7,239 nucleotides of DNA, from NCBI RefSeq assembly GCF_015207245.1, contig NZ_JADEXF010000156.1:1-7239 (forward strand), given 5' to 3'. Of the stretch, positions 5,628 to 7,239 are shown in pieces. Source of the stretch: Nostoc cf. edaphicum LEGE 07299 (GTDB taxonomy: Bacteria > Cyanobacteriota > Cyanobacteriia > Cyanobacteriales > Nostocaceae). Both the position numbers and the translations under genes were made by a program. Each line of letters starts with the position of its first letter. Positions within the stretch are counted from its first letter, which is position 1. The notes beneath the pieces were generated by a model. The model had not been told where the DNA came from. It did not search any database and was given only the letters and a program-made list of their open reading frames with translations.

Positions 5628-6383
5628 CTAGTTGATGGCTGTAAATTTTCTCTCTAGGTCAAATAAAAAGCCGTGGATATACTCTTCAGTCCATTCTGCA
5701 CCATAGAAGCGTTTAAACATTCCTCGCGCTGGGTCTTTTTCAGCCCGATATCGCAGGTATCGCAGTTGGGCTTGCTCAATGGCTACTAAATTTTGGGAAT
5801 CTGTTACAGGTTCTGCCTGCTCCACGAAATCTAGATAAGCTTTCAAATAGTCTTTGAAAGCGGCAAACACCTGAGTCTCTACTACAGATGTTTCTTGAGG
5901 ACGAGTCCAAAGAAAAGCGGGAGAGAAAAAAGGCTGTGCTTCTTCGGGAAAATCTCCTCCCCAAGACAAATGTTGTTGGTGGGCGTGGAAAATGGGCAAA
6001 ATTGGTTCGGTATATTTCGCCTGATATGCTGAATCATCCCGAAATAAAGGCTGCATATCCAAAGCAATTAGATGTCCTCCTGGCAATGTCACTAAATCTG
6101 CCCCAAAAAAGGGTAAATCGTAGTTGAGGCGGGGAAAAATCACAAAATTTAGCACTTGCAGCGAATTGCCACCTTGCACGTGAGCTGCCCGAATTTGCCG
6201 CAATTTTGAAGTTTGAAAGGCATAACTGGTGGTGACAACCTCTTCTTGATTCTTTCCCTTGCCCACAACAGCACTCTTGGACTCAAACCCAGTCGGGATA
6301 GGATAGGGCTGTAAATCCAAACGCGATCGCATATAGGCGATCGCATAATCGAGAAATGGTTGATAAAGCGTCACTTCGGTCAT
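5628..6383 (-). CDS. pebB: phycoerythrobilin:ferredoxin oxidoreductase
   Basis: PebB is a ferredoxin-dependent bilin reductase that reduces 15,16-dihydrobiliverdin to phycoerythrobilin, the chromophore of phycoerythrin. The 251 residues match the family length (about 250-257). Seen directly: [25 protein letters not shown] (73-97), whose Asp96 corresponds to the first catalytic Asp of PebB enzymes; [10 protein letters not shown] (107-116); and near the C-terminus [12 protein letters not shown] (212-223), with Asp217 as the second conserved Asp, followed by the EYIHGFLFD ending. The ADL version of the motif and the MQPLFRD stretch separate it from PebA and PcyA. Its ATG overlaps the pebA stop codon in an ATGA (6380-6383), so the two are translationally coupled, in line with reported substrate hand-over between PebA and PebB. 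Two HIP1 octamers lie 14 bp apart in its 5' end. Confidence 0.96.
   Translation of the reverse strand: MTEVTLYQPFLDYAIAYMRSRLDLQPYPIPTGFESKSAVVGKGKNQEEVVTTSYAFQTSKLRQIRAAHVQGGNSLQVLNFVIFPRLNYDLPFFGADLVTLPGGHLIALDMQPLFRDDSAYQAKYTEPILPIFHAHQQHLSWGGDFPEEAQPFFSPAFLWTRPQETSVVETQVFAAFKDYLKAYLDFVEQAEPVTDSQNLVAIEQAQLRYLRYRAEKDPARGMFKRFYGAEWTEEYIHGFLFDLERKFTAIN
6323..6344. repeat. paired HIP1 octamers (GCGATCGC) in the 5' end of pebB
   Basis: Two GCGATCGC copies, at 6323-6330 and 6337-6344, lie within 22 bp. The other copies in the window start at 657, 885, 1550, 1969, 2101, 3020, 4990 and 7010, ten in total and mostly inside genes. HIP1 is a highly over-represented palindrome of many cyanobacterial genomes and is the main evidence here for the taxonomic call. 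Confidence 0.95.
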
Positions 6384-7114
6384 CTTTTGCCGGCACCGAC
6401 TGCTAGGGGGACAGCATCTTCAAATAAGAATTCATGGAGAAAGCGCTCTGCCCATTCATGACCAAAGTAACTGCTAAACAAACCAGATGCTGGATCGCGG
6501 TCTGCACTATATTGGTCATAGTCTTTTTGGGCTTTGACAATCCGCTGGATATCTTCAGGGTCTTGGAGCGGTTTGGCATCTGCTAACATTTGCCAATACA
6601 AGTTTAAATAATCCTGAAAAGCTTCAAAAACTCGCGTTGCCACGGTTTCAGGGTCGGTTTTGGCAAACAATAGGTATTTAGAAAAATACTGGTTGGCATC
6701 GTAAAACTTCATTTCTAAGTTTTGTGCCAAATCCGGGTATTTATCATGCAGAGATTTCAGCGGAACTATATATTTTTTTTGATAATCTTCATCCTGAAAT
6801 AAAGGCTGGAAATCAAGCACAATCAGGTTTTTGACTTTACCAAAGGATAAAAAGTCAATCCCTAACAAAGGTAAATCGTAGTGATGACTGGGATAAATCA
6901 CACTGTTAAAAATTTGGGCACTCTCCCCAGCATCAATATAGGTATAGCGAATTTTCCGCAACTCTTGAGATTGGTAACACCAACTGCGAATAGTTGCTGG
7001 GTTTCTGCCGCGATCGCTAACTTTGAATTCCAAACCAGGGGGAATGACCCTACTTTGTAAATCAAACCGCTGAAATAGCTCTTTTTCTAAAAATTCCAGG
7101 AAAGGTTTATACAT
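6380..7114 (-). CDS. pebA: 15,16-dihydrobiliverdin:ferredoxin oxidoreductase
   Basis: PebA is the ferredoxin-dependent bilin reductase that takes biliverdin IXalpha to 15,16-dihydrobiliverdin, the first step to phycoerythrobilin. Seen directly: [15 protein letters not shown] (61-75), then [14 protein letters not shown] (79-92) with Asp87 matching the catalytic Asp84 of the Synechococcus enzyme, [10 protein letters not shown] (99-108), [13 protein letters not shown] (138-150), and [17 protein letters not shown] (202-218) with the second conserved Asp207, followed by [10 protein letters not shown] chose the ATG at 7114 ([11 protein letters not shown], 244 aa) because family members begin at this point. 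The frame extends upstream to an ATG at 7216, but that adds 34 residues unlike the family and runs into a tandem repeat. A clear ribosome site is lacking; AAGGG lies about 20 bases upstream. It is the first gene of a pebA-pebB operon, overlapping pebB by 4 bp. Confidence 0.95.
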   Translation of the reverse strand: MYKPFLEFLEKELFQRFDLQSRVIPPGLEFKVSDRGRNPATIRSWCYQSQELRKIRYTYIDAGESAQIFNSVIYPSHHYDLPLLGIDFLSFGKVKNLIVLDFQPLFQDEDYQKKYIVPLKSLHDKYPDLAQNLEMKFYDANQYFSKYLLFAKTDPETVATRVFEAFQDYLNLYWQMLADAKPLQDPEDIQRIVKAQKDYDQYSADRDPASGLFSSYFGHEWAERFLHEFLFEDAVPLAVGAGKR

Positions 7115-7167
7115 GGAGCATGATTTGTTAACCCTTGCATGAAAATAAGTTATGGCGATCATGCACG

Positions 7168-7181
7168 TCTCATTTATGAGA
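7168..7181. promoter_or_regulatory. palindrome in the pebA upstream region, possible operator
   Basis: TCTCAT-TT-ATGAGA is a perfect 6+6 inverted repeat with a two-base spacer, 53 bp upstream of the pebA ATG. On the minus strand it falls between a weak -35-like TTGTTT and a weak -10-like CATGAT spaced 17 bp apart, a position suited to a regulator binding site. The promoter reading is weak; the palindrome itself is plain. Light colour or phycoerythrin regulators would be the obvious candidates, but nothing here identifies one. Confidence 0.35.
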
Positions 7182-7206
7182 AACAAAGCAACATTCCTTA
7201 ATGGGG

Positions 7207-7239
7207 CATTTGTCATTTGTCATTTGTCATTTGTCATTT
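7207..7239. repeat. heptanucleotide tandem repeat (CATTTGT)n
   Basis: Four full copies of CATTTGT (7207-7213, 7214-7220, 7221-7227, 7228-7234) and a partial fifth (7235-7239) run into the window edge, so the array may be longer. Such 7-bp short tandemly repeated repeats are typical of intergenic DNA in heterocystous cyanobacteria. It lies about 93 bp upstream of the pebA start and probably beyond its promoter. Confidence 0.9.

Noticed and set aside
5882..6127. Small frames on both strands inside pebB
   Set aside because: They lie wholly within the well-supported pebB gene and look like shadows of its codon pattern.
7115..7216. N-terminal extension of pebA to an ATG at 7216
   Set aside because: The added 34 residues do not resemble PebA proteins, which begin at the MYKPF-like position, and the extension runs close to the heptamer repeat.
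1..7239. One coordinated novel system spanning the window
   Set aside because: Genes alternate in strand, belong to unrelated families, and only pebA-pebB are linked by overlap and pathway.

Overview
The window looks like chromosomal DNA from a cyanobacterium, most likely a filamentous, Nostoc/Calothrix-like one that makes phycoerythrin. Three things point there. The HIP1 octamer GCGATCGC occurs ten times in 7.2 kb, against about 0.1 expected by chance. Short tandem repeats with 7-8 bp units of the kind common in heterocystous cyanobacteria are present (CATTTGT at the right edge, GGAGCAGG inside a kinase gene). A pebA-pebB pair for phycoerythrobilin synthesis is also present. The species cannot be fixed from the sequence.

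Layout, left to right. The window opens inside a plus-strand short-chain dehydrogenase/reductase of the C-factor (CsgA) type, cut off at its N-terminus (1-488). Two small plus-strand genes follow: a 109-residue protein of unknown function (539-868) and an 84-residue ParD-like antitoxin with no toxin beside it (938-1192). An alpha/beta-hydrolase of the monoacylglycerol lipase/lysophospholipase type (1201-2121, minus) converges on the antitoxin gene. A 407-bp intergenic stretch separates it from a divergently transcribed 508-residue histidine-kinase-like protein (2529-4055, plus). That protein has a poorly conserved ATP-binding half and an inter-domain linker made of repeat DNA. An M20-family amidohydrolase (4137-5378, minus) converges on the kinase, and the two are separated by a strong imperfect hairpin. 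A 249-bp gap containing a MITE-like inverted-repeat element lies between the amidohydrolase and the pebA-pebB operon (7114 down to 5628, minus), whose two genes overlap by 4 bp.

How the genes work together. Only pebA and pebB form a clear functional unit: PebA reduces biliverdin to 15,16-dihydrobiliverdin and PebB reduces that to phycoerythrobilin. The other genes look like independent housekeeping or accessory genes, and I see no evidence that they form one system. The points most worth following up are the repeat-derived linker and missing G1 box in the kinase, the orphan antitoxin, the MITE-like element and the palindrome in the pebA leader. I found no RNA genes, CRISPR array, transposase or phage genes.
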